Below, piece by piece: positions 35,861 to 49,758 of a stretch of 64,000 bases of DNA; the first letter of the stretch is position 1, and every line of letters starts with the position of its first letter. This DNA comes from Druceiella hillmani (taxonomy: Eukaryota > Arthropoda > Insecta > Lepidoptera > Hepialidae), in NCBI GenBank assembly GCA_039881145.1, contig JAYKKI010000005.1:24361501-24425500 (forward strand), read 5' to 3'. The position numbers and the translations under genes were made by a program. Below the pieces are notes generated by a model that had not been told where the DNA came from, made no database searches, and saw nothing but the letters and a program-made list of their open reading frames with translations.

Positions 35861-37010
35861 TCGAAGCAGACGCATTGACTGTCAAGGGAGGTACTGCAAA
35901 TCTATCGATACGTATCGCGCCACGTAAAGTTTGTCATAATTGATGAAATCAGAATGTGTAGCTCATATCTCTTCAATGCGGTGAAGGTTCGCCTACAATC
36001 CAAGGCAGATATGTATAATTTTAATTTTGACAGTGTCGATTTGTTTGCTTTTGCGGTAATCTTAAGAAGCTTACACCGGTTAATGTTACACTCATATATC
36101 GAGCAACGCGGTGTTGGTTGAGTACGTACGATAGCAACGCGGAATACGCGCGAAAGGTAAAACGGTAGATCTATTCCTAAAAAGAGAACACAGTGTGCTC
36201 GCTTTGCTGCCGATGCCCACTCCGGGTACTGCTTGAATATTGAGAAGTGAGACGCGATCGATGGTTTCAGTGAGACTTGTAACTTGCCTTACAGTATTAT
36301 GTTCGTAGAGGGCTACCCATATGTGCAGACGCTAAACGTGTTTTTTGAGGACGGTCTCGTAAATTGTGAGATCATCACGCTGCAACGTGTTGAACGCTGA
36401 GACTTGCAACCTGCCTTATAGTATTATGCTCGTGGAGGGCTACCCATATGTGCCGATGCTAAACGTGGATGTAATCGGCGTGAAGCAACGTTTTGAACAC
36501 TGTTCTCCTGTGTACAGAAACAGCGATGAAGCGATGTGGATATGGCTCAAGTTTCATATTGACTATATCAGTTGTCTCACTGTATGATGTGCGACTAAAA
36601 TACAGTCTGTACATGCGTAGCACGCCCGAGGAGCTTGACGAGCGATGGGTGTCGTTCGAGCATCGTTCGGCTAATGTCTGCCAAAATTAAATATCGCTAA
36701 CTGCAGTTACCGCTACTATCTGCGTGCGTACTTACGACATACAAGACGCAGGAGGCATGTATGGAAAAATTATGTATCATTATCACAAACAACAGCTCGT
36801 TTATAATGCTCTGAGGAGAGTAATCTCATAAATCTTATGAGGAAAGTAATCTCATAAATCGAGTTATAAATCTTTATCTCACGAGTGACGACTTCATTTT
36901 CTATCATGAGCGCGGTTCGAACGCGCCATCAATGAGGAAAGTACAAGGAAAGTATCTGTAGTAGTTTCTAGTAGAATATTTATGTGTCTTGGTTGTAAAT
37001 ATATTTATAT
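35860..37010 (+). pseudogene. GC-richer block with internally duplicated coding remnant
   Basis: CNLPYSIMFVEGYPYV near 36282 recurs as CNLPYSIMLVEGYPYV near 36408, an in-frame duplication of about 126 bp. The second copy continues to DEAMWIWLKFHIDYISCLTV, then shifts frame to YDVRLKYSLYMRSTPEELDE and ends at 36690. Another frame near 36760 reads MYGKIMYHYHKQQLVYNALR. Not recognised; composition is like 32.5-33.5 kb. Confidence 0.4.
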
Positions 37011-39312
37011 GGGGATCCGGGTCCTAGTCTAATAGTATCGATGCTACGATAGGTAAACATTGATGGGTTTAAAATATTTGAAAAAAACATTAATAATAAG
37101 AAAATAAATACCGCTATATAGCGGAGAAATATAAAATTGTCGTTTGCAATTAATTTCAAGTTGTAATCTGTTAATAAGTAAGTAGCAAGTAGAGAGAGTA
37201 ATACTCTTAATTATTTCTATTGTATATTAATTAAACCTCTACAGTATAAAACTTAAAATTTAATTTAAATTTGTTCATCGGCTTTTGCTTGATATATTTG
37301 CAGACATCCATTTTATAAAGGCACATATTTTTTTTATTATTTTCCTGGTTAATACAATAGGTACAATTTTGTTTTGATTAAGAATTTTTTACTACACGAT
37401 AATATTGGTTTTTAATAATACATTTATTAAACAGATTTTCATTATTTCTCAACTCCTGCCAGATAAAACAAACTTTTGAAAACTCGTAAAATATATAAGA
37501 ACCACGTTACTATGAGTTACCTTTCTATGTTTATTTTTTTAGTCGGTTTAATATTTTTTAGTTTGTGGGTGACCCGCTTACATATGTTTACATATTGTGT
37601 TTCAAAAATTATTATTATTCATATTTACTAGAATATTTTTATTCAAAGGGGTTGTTTTGTTTATTATCTTAAGGTAACTCAGAGATTGTAGTTTAGGAGT
37701 TGCTGTTTAATATTTTAATAATTCGTCTGTTTAAATTGGAAACTGTCTATTTTTTCAGTCATGGAGTCGGAATATGACACAAGGTCTTAAAATAATTCTA
37801 AAATATATACTAACTAAAATAGAAAAATAGTAACTAAAATGTAATTAACTTAAGGAATTTATCTGTATATTATATCTATAGTTATAACGAAGCAACGTCA
37901 ATTAAAGTAAATAATGTTTAACAAATTGACATTGGTAAATTTACCCCGAGGGACCAGTCCTAGTGAGATTTTTATTTACTGGGACCTTGTATAAATTAAT
38001 TTCCTGACTACAGAGAATAACTTCAACATTTATTTTAGGATAAGTTTAAATTAATATGACCGTGATAAGAATTTTTACTCTCCAAATTTATTCATCTCGC
38101 AATGATTAACTCGATGTTATGTAAAAAACTCTAACTATGTCGAATTTATGTAAAAAACTTTTTTCCAATACCAGACCGGCATAGAACGCGTCGTCAAGTC
38201 TCATTAACGTTGTCTAATTTTTTAATTTTCTGATTCAACTTCCACCCGGGAATTTCCCAATTTCTTTAAAGGTAGAACTTTAGGCAATTGAAAATAATAT
38301 TGTTTTATAGGACTATTTCATAAAATATCATAGAGGAGTGATTATAAAAAAAAGAACATAAAATTGCGTCAAATCATAAAATTTGAAGCAGAATGTTACA
38401 TATGTTAAAAAGAGGTTGAAATTTTAAAGAAAGGAGTAGTGTGTTATTTATTATATATGTATTTATAAATTAGCTATAATGAGTAAATTAAATATGCAGG
38501 GAAACGGGATGCACTATATAATAGTCATTATCTTTTTACCTAACCAAGTTACTGCATAAACGTTACGACTACATAAACCAAGCAAATCAATTGTTCTTTA
38601 AGTTAATAAATGTTTACAGTGTTATCTATCCCTTTATATCTAAATCATATAATGAATCCCCACCTATCAGCCTAGCTACTATATAGCTACTATATATATC
38701 CATATCTCCATATAGTTGCTATATATACTACAGTGAGTACCTACTTGGAGAGTAACAAGAAGTTATGGATATGATCTTCTTCAGAATAAATTATCCCTAT
38801 ATTACAATAGTTTATTATATTAAACACTATTGAAATTGAATTATATCTATTAAGAATAAAATAATTTTATTATGCATCATTAAATCTGTGTTTTTAAAAT
38901 AGCAAACACCTTCAAAACTATTTGCTAGTTAGCTCTACTTATTTTCAGATAATAAAATTAGAGTCTTAGTAATTATATTACCTTAATCGGGTCTAGTGTT
39001 AACAGTGATATGGTTTATCGGAACATAATATTTTTAGGGAAGTCATTACTCCCTTACATTTTCCGATTTTCCGAAATTACTGACAATTAAAAGTATAGAG
39101 CTTATTCAACTTAACCATTCATATCAAGTTGAATGTACGAACATCTTCAAAGCAAGTTTACGCACCAGTTAGTAACCAGTCCCTATTATCTGATAAACAA
39201 ATTGAATTTGGAAAAATTAGGTTAGTCCTAAGTGATGTAAGCACATTAGAAACAAAAAGAAGAAGCTAATGCGAAGCGATAAACGTAGGTAAACAGGTTG
39301 TACTTTTTTGTT

Positions 39313-39510
39313 AGGGCCTTAGGCCGGGCCTAACTAGGCTGTGGTTGGGCGGGCGGACTCGGTGCCGCCCGTTGTGCCAAGCAAGAGTCTGGGTTTTTGC
39401 CACCTCTTCGCTGGCTGACGACTTGAAGGGGTGAATTTTTCCCAGACTGGGTTAAATCGTAAGACCAGAAGGTCAAATACCCGTTATGTGCTGTACACGG
39501 GCATTTTTTA
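39313..39510. other. GC-rich islet followed by a T-rich run
   Basis: About 200 bp with GGCCTTAGGCCGGGCC and GGGCGGGCGGACTCGGTGCC, followed by a T-rich run to 39555. The edge composition and the run suggest a fragment of a retroelement, but no motif proves it. Confidence 0.35.
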
Positions 39511-40744
39511 AAATTTTTTTCTAAATTTTTTTTATTTTTTTTATTTTTTTTTTACAACCTGATACGCATGTTAAGACTTTGCCTCCTGACAACGAATTAT
39601 CATCTCCTGGATATAATGGGTTTCGTTGTACGAATATACAATAATATGACTTTGTTGTAAATTACTTGCTCTATATTATTTATGTTACTGTATTATTTCG
39701 TGTCCATGAGTTTACTGTATTTACGCAGCTGTATTCTTCAAAATACGGCCACTAAAACTGAGTATGTAACACTATAACAAAAGAAATACTTTTTTAAATA
39801 TGTTACATTGAAATTCTTCAATTTTTCACTATATTTAACTCAACACCTATCTTATTATAGTATTTTTTTAATTTGGTGTAATAAAAATATATTATATCAC
39901 TGCAATTTGCAATAATGACAATATGTTATTATACTTGACCGTATATCTAACATTCGTAGATTGAATTAAAAATAAATAAGTTTAAAAAGTTTTAATTTAC
40001 AAAAGAAAGTGAAACTAACTGATCCAAACATTACACACATTGCTGCATTATTTAGTTTATACAAAATTAATCTACGAAAAATTTTATAAAATTTGTATCA
40101 CACTCGGAACCGTATATTTCAAAGTCCAGCACATAATTTTCTCTATGTCGAAATTTCTCAAACTTCTGAAAACTATTGCATAAATCTTTACCGACTATAT
40201 ATTAAATGGACTTAAAAATTTGAATTTATTGTAAAATCAAGCTTTTATTAATTTTTTTTACGTTTAAATACGGCGGAAAATTTGACATTTTTCTAGTAAT
40301 TCCGAATGAGAATGTTGCTACAAGTGGCGACGCACTATACAAAATGGACGCCAATTTCTAATCTGTGTTAACTTGTATGTATTTTTCCGTGTAATTAAAT
40401 ATTAATCCTTACGCAAATATTGATTAAATTAAAGTAATTTAATATTTGAATTAATCTCGATTCCTTTTTAGCGATTCATTTAAATGATATATCCGCAAAG
40501 TTTGTATACAGAAGTATATTGACTAGTATTATGTGTGGTATTTTATTTAATGATTTAAATTCAGTTTTAGAAGTTTTTAATATAATAAACTAAAGCGTTT
40601 TCCTATAGATCGGGTTACGCATAAATACTTGATATTTGCAATGCGTTCATTTTTGTATTTTCTTCAAATGGTCGCTGTCACATTTTTATACAGTTGCTGA
40701 ATTTTCTTCAATTACAATCTGCAAAATTTTCCGTGCATTTATAC

Positions 40745-41047
40745 GTTTCAGCAATCATATTTCAGACACTACTTACGTCACTTCTACCGTCCATCTATCA
40801 CAGTTGTACAGTTTCTATAATTTAAACAAAATTTTAAGATGTACATTTTTCTAAGAATTTAATGTTTCAGCTATAAAATTTTATATATACTTACGTCACT
40901 ACTACCAAAAATTTTGTCACATTTACAAGATTTCTATAATTTAGACATATCTGCACGACGTACATTTTTCCGTCCACTTTGAGGTTTTAGCAGTCAAATT
41001 TCACACACTGTTTATAGCACTCCTACCCATCTTTCAACATATAAACA
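40745..41047. repeat. 119-120-bp tandem repeat, about 2.5 copies
   Basis: Copies start at GTTTCAGC 40745, GTTTCAGC 40864 and GTTTTAGC 40984. Shared parts include CTTACGTCAC, TTTCTATAATTTA and GTACATTTTTC. Confidence 0.8.
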
Positions 41048-44000
41048 TCGTAGGTAAAGATCATGCTTGGTGAGTTTAATTGTTTCTTAGAGGATGTCGC
41101 TTTAATAAATTTGTTTTATAAGATGACTGGAGATCCTATATAACGCATAATATTATAATATCTCTAAGATCTCCGTACACTCTTTATTACTTAACAAACA
41201 AAAAATTTACCCTCCAAAAGAGTTCAAAACTTTCGTTCATTAATTCTCTATTCCTCTTTCTTTAGGTATTTTATTAAAATTCAATTGAAAATGCCTAATA
41301 ATATTTGACCGACACACGAGTGTCAACAGCGTGGTATATTGTAATACTTCCGCACGGTTACTTTTGACGACGTATTTAGATAATCTAAAAAGTCAAGATA
41401 ACGGAATTTAATAAGCATATTAATGCAAAATTATGTCGACTATTATTAATTAATTAAAATATTCTAGCAACCACTTATTTTCCTTGTGCTGATATATGTG
41501 AAATATATATTACACTAGGTAATAATGAGATAGTAAACATAATGTTGTTATTTGTAACAGTTTTACGGAAATACTAGGAAACATTAGTTGTTGAACTTTT
41601 ATATGTACCGAAGTGTATATGGAACCCACGCATGGTGAGTTTTATTCGTACGTAATAGGCGTATTTTTAGTTCACCATTACGTAATAGACTGTTGAAATT
41701 GCTTTGCTAAAACATTGAATCATTTTTTTATTTGAATTAAACTATTTAAAGAATAAGAAACCTTTTTGTCGTCAAAATTAATAAGCTTTCTAACTAAATG
41801 CCTCTAAGAATAATTTCATTGTATGAGTTTTTTTTGTCTTATTAAATATAATTACTCACGTTGTTGTGATGGAATAGATTTATGGATGGAGAGTTTAATC
41901 TCCCTCCCTTGTTCTTTATAGGTATTTATAAATTTTACGTCAGTTTAGAATACTGGGGATGAATTATATAAATTGAATACGAAACGTGAAATTTTAAGTA
42001 AACTTTTAACTTTAAAATCTTCTTAAAGTTATTTCACCATATGGCAATATGCCAACCAAGTTGGCGCAGGGACAGGTCTTGTATATTTACATGAATCATT
42101 TCAAGTCATATTTTCCACACCGTGTAGCTAGAGACATTAAATTGTAATAGTTTATTATTGTTCATACTGAAATTGTTCTCTTGAAGGTAATGCTTTTTGT
42201 TTCAGCATTTAAGAGATATGATGTCTGAAAATATCTTATTTTGAAATAACTCACTAGCTGGACTATTTGTTATAAACTGTACTTTACCCTCTTGTTGAGA
42301 TAAAACTTTATTATTTGGCAAAGTTGTGGGTCTAGTATTGCCAATAAACGAAAAGTTTGAAAAGTGCAATTTATTCGCCGTATATCAAGTTTTAAATCAT
42401 CTCAAATAAACTTGCATTTTAGTTATAAAAGTATTAGAGTAAAATGTTTTAAAAGTACTAACTATGCATTAAATACAATAGTTTCCACGTTTGATACGTG
42501 AAAAATCTTGTATTGAAAATTCTGGAAAAAATAATTTATACTTTATATAAAGTGACCAGTTAGAAACAAAATTTGTATCGAAGAATAGGTTTATGACGGA
42601 TGTCGAAAAATAATTAAATGAACATAGAAATGTTATCGATAACATAAATTGCTGTGTTAACGTTACTCATTTGTTACGTTAATACATTAGGGACTTATTA
42701 TATAAATTGAATAGGATATGTGTCCCAGGTAAATATGTCGAAAAATTAGTTACCTAGTAATTATTCAAGCAATGCAATGATATTTAAGGTGTTATTTTAA
42801 TTGATAAATAACGCTGTCTAAATTTTGTCCAAGAATTTGGCAAAGTGAGTAATAAAGAAATTCCGATAACCCACCAAAAATATTAATGTGATAAAGAGGC
42901 AAAGTTCCAAGTTATGTTATACAGTTTGCTTCACCGATCGAAGAATTGTTCTTGAAAAGGTTACTTAGTTTTATTTTGATTTGGAAAAGCAAACTGACAG
43001 AAGCAAGTTTTATGCATTATTTCTGAAGATTGTTAGTCCTTTCGATATAATTTTCCTTTTCGTATTTTTAAATAAAGTAAATAATAATTTAGAGATTGTT
43101 AAATATTTTCATCTCAAGTGTATAACGAAGAAACTATACTAGATATTTATGTACATAAATGAAAAATATAATTTGCCAAATATACTTCTTACGGGTGAAT
43201 TTCTTTTTCACGTATTTTCTTTTTTTTCAAAAATTAGGTGTCACTAATACGTCATGCCGTTTTTCATATTTGTCTTATTTTTATTCAATTTCTGTTGCTT
43301 TTAGATAGTTTGGACGTGAATCAGTTTTAAGTTAAATCTTTGCTTTGTTGTTACATACTTATTATATGTAAGGATAATTACAATAAATTTACTTTATAAA
43401 CATGATATTCTAAGACTTTCACCATCGAAATTTTCCATATATAAAGAAACATTAAAGCTGAACCATCTGGTGTAGGAAGCTGTTTAGGTACTTAAACCAC
43501 TTTTAATCTTTTAGCCATTAAACAGATTAATTTATTCATGTTTGTATGAAAAATAAAGCATTTCTGGACGTGTATGGACTATGATATATCCAAGTACCAG
43601 TTTTGCGGGTTTGTGTATGGACATAGCAATGAATAAATGCAATCTTGGCAGACATTTTATATTTTGTGTTTGTAGTTATTACTACTAAGTACTATAATAT
43701 GATAGTTATAAACATTTTATTTCTGATGTGTTTAAAAACCGCGTGACAGCTAATTATTTTATAAAGTAATTTTCAAAACAAAGGAAAATGTTTTTATTTG
43801 GAATTAATATCGGTTATTGAATCAAGTGCAAGTTATAAAATATTTCTTATATAATAATATTTCTTTTATTATCACATTAACCAAATTAATTTCTTCACTT
43901 TTAGCATTAAGTTTATTTTTTCCGCAACATTCAAGTAAACTGTATCATACATTTTTACTTTAAAATTTTTGTATTTGTAAATTACAAATAATTGAAACTA

Positions 44001-44269
44001 TGTAAATTTTGTGACAATAAGTGATGAGTGAAGGATTTTTTGTGAGAGACACAGAAGTTTTGGAATAAGTGGTGAGAGCATAAGTAGTGACAGTAGTCAG
44101 AGCATAACACAAATCCATAAGAAGACAAAATATTAAATAAATCTGCAAAATATTAACTCAAAGAGAAGCATGACGTGTAGTGACGTTGGCAGTGATCGTG
44201 GATCTTTAACCGTTAGAGACGTGACATATGTTGAGAAATAACATTATATTTACTGAGGCCGAAGAGTAC

Positions 44270-44560
44270 CAGATGTATAGATTTTCAGTGTTCCAACTTA
44301 TTTATGTATCCTTCATTGAGATCAGGATACCGCGCATCTCCACAGTCAATTGACCCCCAAAGACCAGATGAGTTTGCAGCTCATCAGCATAAAGATCATT
44401 ATTGCGATCGATATGCTTGACAACACCATCAACAAAAACTGAGAACAGTAGATTAGAAAGAACTCCTTCTTGAAGCACACTATCGATTCAATCGGGATAA
44501 GTATATGAAGACCTAAAAGTCCATTGCTTAAGAATAAATTTAGTACAGTACTTTTTTCAA
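44270..44560 (-). pseudogene. Reverse-transcriptase fragment of a non-LTR retrotransposon
   Basis: The minus strand reads VLQEGVLSNLLFSVFVDGVV, then KHIDRNNDLYADELQTHLVF. This fits the RT palm pattern (G)VPQGSVL.PLLF..F.ND.......YADDLQ; the catalytic YADD has become YADE (44380-44391). Upstream codons are broken. The clade looks like CR1/jockey but was not resolved. Confidence 0.6.
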
Positions 44561-45446
44561 AACAAGTCCAGTGAAACATAATTTTGTGGAAAATTATGTT
44601 CAAAAGGGCAGAATTTGTGTTGGAACATATTTCCAATCTGAAATGTCAATAATTCTAAGGTTCGATATCAAGAATTTTCAAAACCATTTGTCTCTAGATC
44701 GGAATTTGTATACCGAAGGCCGTGGATTCATAAAGATAAAGTATTTTTTGCTAGTCTGCAGGAAAATTGTCGCGTAAAAAATTTGACTCGAAATGTATGT
44801 CAAAGACTTTTTAATTATTTAAATAGTTTATTAAAATTAGTTGAAATGATTAGTATAATGTTGAAATTCCAGTACGCCACGTACAAACTCCATTTGTTTT
44901 TATAAAATTTTGCCTTTTATTTTTAAAATCTAAATATATTCTTAATATATACTCTTAATATATTCGTTCATTATAAATTTTAGAATATATTTATTATGTA
45001 TAAATTACCACTTTTTACTTATTATTAATACTCTAATTACATAGAAATTTGAATATTTTGGCGTTTTTCTATTAGTTTAACGATTTATTCATATATTTCT
45101 TTTTTTATATATACGTCAATTTTTTTTTAAAACTGTGTATCAGGTTCTTTTAACAAATGAAAATCGGTTAATCATTTGTATACGATAGTTCTCTAAATCA
45201 CATCAAACTTTTCTCAATTGGTGATTAATAGTTTTTAATCAATATAATCAAATGTGACATTTTCATAAATTAAGACCACGATTTATAGTAGCTGACAGCT
45301 GTAGAAACAGCCGATGGAAATGTTAACATTTTAATCTGAGAAAATATTACTGGGAATTTGGCCAGTTAATTTAAAATAACATCTGTTGCTGGTAAAATTA
45401 AGAGGTATTATTAATATGCTGTGAACTTTTATGTTTATTTAATAGG

Positions 45447-45501
45447 CTCAGAAAACAAACTAAGATGCAAAGACACGTTTTTGAGACAGATTTAATGTTT
45501 A
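45447..45501 (+). other. Candidate small terminal exon, Y'
   Basis: Counterpart of 9051-9105: follows TTTAATAG and reads SENKLRCKDTFLRQI to TAA. Confidence 0.25.
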
Positions 45502-46854
45502 GAACCTATCATACAATTGAACGTTAGAACTTTTTTACTAAGTAGAAAGCTGTATAAATGAAAATTGTGCTCGAAATCCGTAGCTGCGTTAGAAAAAAAT
45601 ACAGATTTTTTGTCTTAGGGCCAGATAAGAACGATATGTAATAATATTTTATCACCTGTCCGTTTTTTATTTTTTTGATGACATACCTAAAAAACCTTAC
45701 ATTTTTTTCATTTTCTTGTCAAAATTAATGTAAAGGTTAATAAAAATGATGTTATAATGGGTTTCTAATACGAAGTACTAAGTTTTTTTGCTAAAAATTA
45801 TTTCTAAATATATACTATATTTATAATCGACATGGACTAACAAATTTAATTGTAAATGCCGTCATTAGCTGCAGATTACATTATTAAATACATCCCTCAT
45901 TTGTGTTTCATGTTGATCCACTGTTTGTAAAAATTGCTTAATTCTTTCGACTTTTTTCTTATTACTGTAATTTTTAATCTAATTAATGAGAAAGTATTAT
46001 AGAAAATGTTTACAGAATCCATGAATAAAAACTGGATTTGGAATAATTCTTTCACGTAACAGCTAATAGATTATTGGTTAAAAATGTTAAATAAAAAAAA
46101 ATTGAACCAACTCTTTTTTTGAAAGTGGCGCTGAAAAAGTTCATGTCTGTTATTAATCTGTAATTACATTTTCACTCTAGTTAATGGCGGATTTGGTTTC
46201 ACACGACACTCAATAACTGCCAAAGTTGGAAGTCATATTCAAATATCAAGGGGTATAATGATCTTTGCAGTATGTTGTTGTTCGGTATTTTTGCTAGATT
46301 ATCTTTTAAACATAAGAAAAAATCTCAAAATAAATTCGTTTGCCAAAAATTAACGCGGGAAGCATTTGAAAAAAGCTTATAAAGATATACAGATTTTTAT
46401 TTCATTATGTCGATTCTTAATTAATGTACCTACATTCTAGTTGACATAATTTACTGTAACATAAATATGAACTTCTTAATATTAGGTCAAAGTTGACGAA
46501 TTTTTACTGTATTCCACATGAACAATGCTTGAAATATATGAATACAAGCCTATTTTACGAAGTTCATCTTCCCGTTTTTTACAATTTATTTAACTGCCGT
46601 ATTTAGCAGATGCTATAATGGGTTCAAAAGTAAGAACATTATAAATTTTATTTGTAAATATATCTACAAAATAAATTTGAATTAAATTGGAAAACATTAT
46701 TTGAATTCGATTCATAACATCTTCCATGAGCTATTTTGGAGATAAAATTTTCAAGGCAAACTAGAGAAATTGATTTAATATTATTGTACTTGGTGATATG
46801 ACATTAAATTATTACTTCTAAACAATTTTTTCCCTGGTTCTGCTTTCGCAAAGC

Positions 46855-47030
46855 CATCTCTTGGATTTCAATAAATATGGACTAAATGAAAATATCAGCC
46901 ACCATCCATCATTTCTCAATTAATAATGTCACTCATAAGATTGTCAGAAAAATACAAGGTTATTTACCGATTCAATAATCTGATATTTAATAACTAGATG
47001 TCAGTAACTATTTCTAAATGGTTTTGTTCT
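46855..47030. other. Block unusually conserved between Y' and Y
   Basis: Matches 9765-9940 far better than the flanks do: long identical runs (AATAAATATGGACTAAATGA, AAAATATCAGCCACCATCC, GATGTCAGTAACTATTTCTA). No convincing frame. Confidence 0.6.
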
Positions 47031-49399
47031 TATTACATACTACTTGTAATTTATAATAAAAAGTTACGGTTAAGTTTATTTGACCTTTCAATATTTAAAT
47101 GATATCTGACAACTTACTGAATTTATAATTTGATTAGATGTTCAAAGTAAATTTAAATTATTTTCAACTGCCAGTATTTTATTACTGCATTTTTTCCAGC
47201 CAGTATATTAATTCAAAACACAGTCAAAAGAGCGTACCTTACATAGACTAAATTTTGTATGTATTGTATTTTTTCCTACTAAACAGGAATTCATTAAATG
47301 GTAATAATATTAATTTAAACCATAAGGACGAATTAACTAAAAAAACTTGATAAATATTAATGAATGTTCTCGATGAATGAATCGAATCTCATTGCCATGC
47401 GTAATACCAAGTTAAATCATGGAAAAAAAACCGTATTAATATATTGTCTCATTTATTTGAACAGATGATTCGCTCAATTTTCATACCACGTAATTAACTG
47501 ATAACAAAAATAAAAAAAAAACCACAAGACCACAAAATATGAAACTTATGTATATATATATAAACATAGAACAACTTATTAAAATTAATTTTGGTTGATT
47601 TAACTTGACGTTATTCATATTGTTCGGATAATATCAATATTGTCCACATTTAAACTCTGTCCATAATATTTATACATACTAATGTGGTTATGGAAAAATA
47701 TTTATACTGCAGAAAGCATATACAATAACGAAAATAACTTAGTGTTTGTTACACTATCTTATCTTATGATATTTTTGTGTTGAATAGTAAATATACAACC
47801 ATGAAACGCGAACTTTCAACATTAATGATATGATTCCGTAATCTTCATTGCTAGTAGCTTATGAACTTAAAAATCTAAAATACGTGTTAAAAGTAAATCA
47901 ATACAAAGGTAACTAAAAAAATAAAAACAAAATATTAATTACTCAGAAATATAAGCGTATATGAGGTTCATGTCATAATAAGATACATATATATTTTTCC
48001 ACATTTATTTAAAGTTACAAAAAGGTATTTATTAAAATTCGGGTATATCAGAATTTGCAGAAGAAATAAATTAAGTGAGAGTATTTCAAACACTTCTGTC
48101 ACAACGCGTTATTTGTAATAGTACCGTTTTTATATTTTATTGCGTGGTTCAGATAACTTTTATACTATAGTAATTGTATTTAATGATGAAAGTTCCGTCA
48201 TTTTAATGTAAAAATATACAACATTAGATTATTAAGCTTACTATCTTTGCATTGAATAGAATGCTAATAAAACGTACAAGCGATGTAAAGGAGAAAAACA
48301 ATTGTCAGAATAATTTTCTTTTTATTTTACATAAGTAATTACTCCCGAGCACTAGGGATGTAAATTTAAAAATTCACTATAATTCATTAATTTATCTTTA
48401 CTTCTTGTGTATATTTTACATTCGTCTGCGTTACTACATACAACTAGGCAGAAATTCCTTGCTGCAAAAATTGCTCATGTCCTTTAATGGAGATCGATTG
48501 TGTAATTGACACGCGAATACGAGACAAATAAATAGACTAATAAACTTTCTTTTGCATTTATAATGTTAATGAAAATTAATATTATATAATGGTTTATATA
48601 AAAAAGTTAAAGGAGGCAACTGGCACACTTTACTCCCTTCACTTGATACTGTAAGCTATGGATGGTGTAGTTTCATGTCAATCAGAAAACCTTTTTTTTG
48701 CCCAGCCTTAAAAATAAGTAAATGAATCTTCCTTTCGTGTAAAATTATTACATTTAGTTTTAAAAATATGAAAACTTGTTTTTAATTAATTATTATTAAA
48801 CAATACTTACCTAGCCATATAATGTTAAGGTAACTTTCGGCGAGGTGAGAAATGGATGGAGCTGATTAATTCATTAGCAATTAACATTTCATTTACCTAT
48901 CAATATTTAAGCGAAAAAATAATCCATAATATAATGAAGCTCTTCTCACCTTATTTGGTGATTTCAAAAATTTAATTTTGGATAAAAATATAATTATTTT
49001 GTCAATATTAATTCATTACTTCAATAAAAATATCAATCTTCTAGAAGTATTTATTATACTTATTAAAGATGTATAACATAATCATAATAAGTATTTTTTA
49101 ATTATATAAAAACGTTTTTAATGTCGTGCTATATGAATTTTCAGAAAAAGTTCCAAAAATACGTGCTGTACTTTTTTATAGAAAAACTATACGAGAACCA
49201 ATTCTGAATAAACTCTAAATGGTATTAAAACTTGAGACTTTTATCTTAGAAATTCATTTCCAAGCACAAGAATCCAAAATTCGAAGTTGTTCTTCAATTG
49301 AAATAATATAATATTAATTAAATTAGTACGAAGGCAACAAACTTCCATTTGTTGTTATCTTATCTCACAAATTTCATTGTCAGAACACTTGTTTTAATG

Positions 49400-49480
49400 A
49401 AAGTTATCGAGAACCACAAACGCTGATAGCCGGCAGCTGTGAAAAGAGGAAAATTCTTCAAGGCTATTAATCTTTGTCAT
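49400..49480 (+). pseudogene. P450-like module trace, Y'
   Basis: AAVKRGKFFKAINL in the phase matching the X modules, after stops upstream. Confidence 0.25.
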
Positions 49481-49758
49481 TAAGAAGTTATCATGGGAAA
49501 TTCGGGTTTGCATTATTTTATGTCTACCTTTGATGTTTATACGAATGATTTGTATTACCATTCTACAGAATATCGTCCATTGATATTTCTGATGACGTTT
49601 GTTTAGAACCTTCATTTCAAAGGTTTTAACGAAATTTCAGTTTTAGCTTCCAAACTTATTTCCATTGTGTTGATAAAGAGCAAGTCATCGTGCAATAAAA
49701 TGAAAATATTTGAATGAAATGAAGAAATGAATATGATTCGAAGATAACTTTAAGCTAA

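Larger units (their letters stand above)
37010..44260. other. No gene seen; insert between X' and Y'
   Basis: AT-rich, with no frame that looks like a gene. It contains a GC-rich islet (39313-39510), a 120-bp tandem repeat (40745-41047) and a weak module trace at 43455-43515. No paralogue inside the window was noticed. Confidence 0.5.

Noticed and set aside
36905..36925. GGTTCGAA flanked by GCGCG/CGCGC, like a tRNA T-arm
   Set aside because: No acceptor stem, D-arm or anticodon arm can be placed around it.
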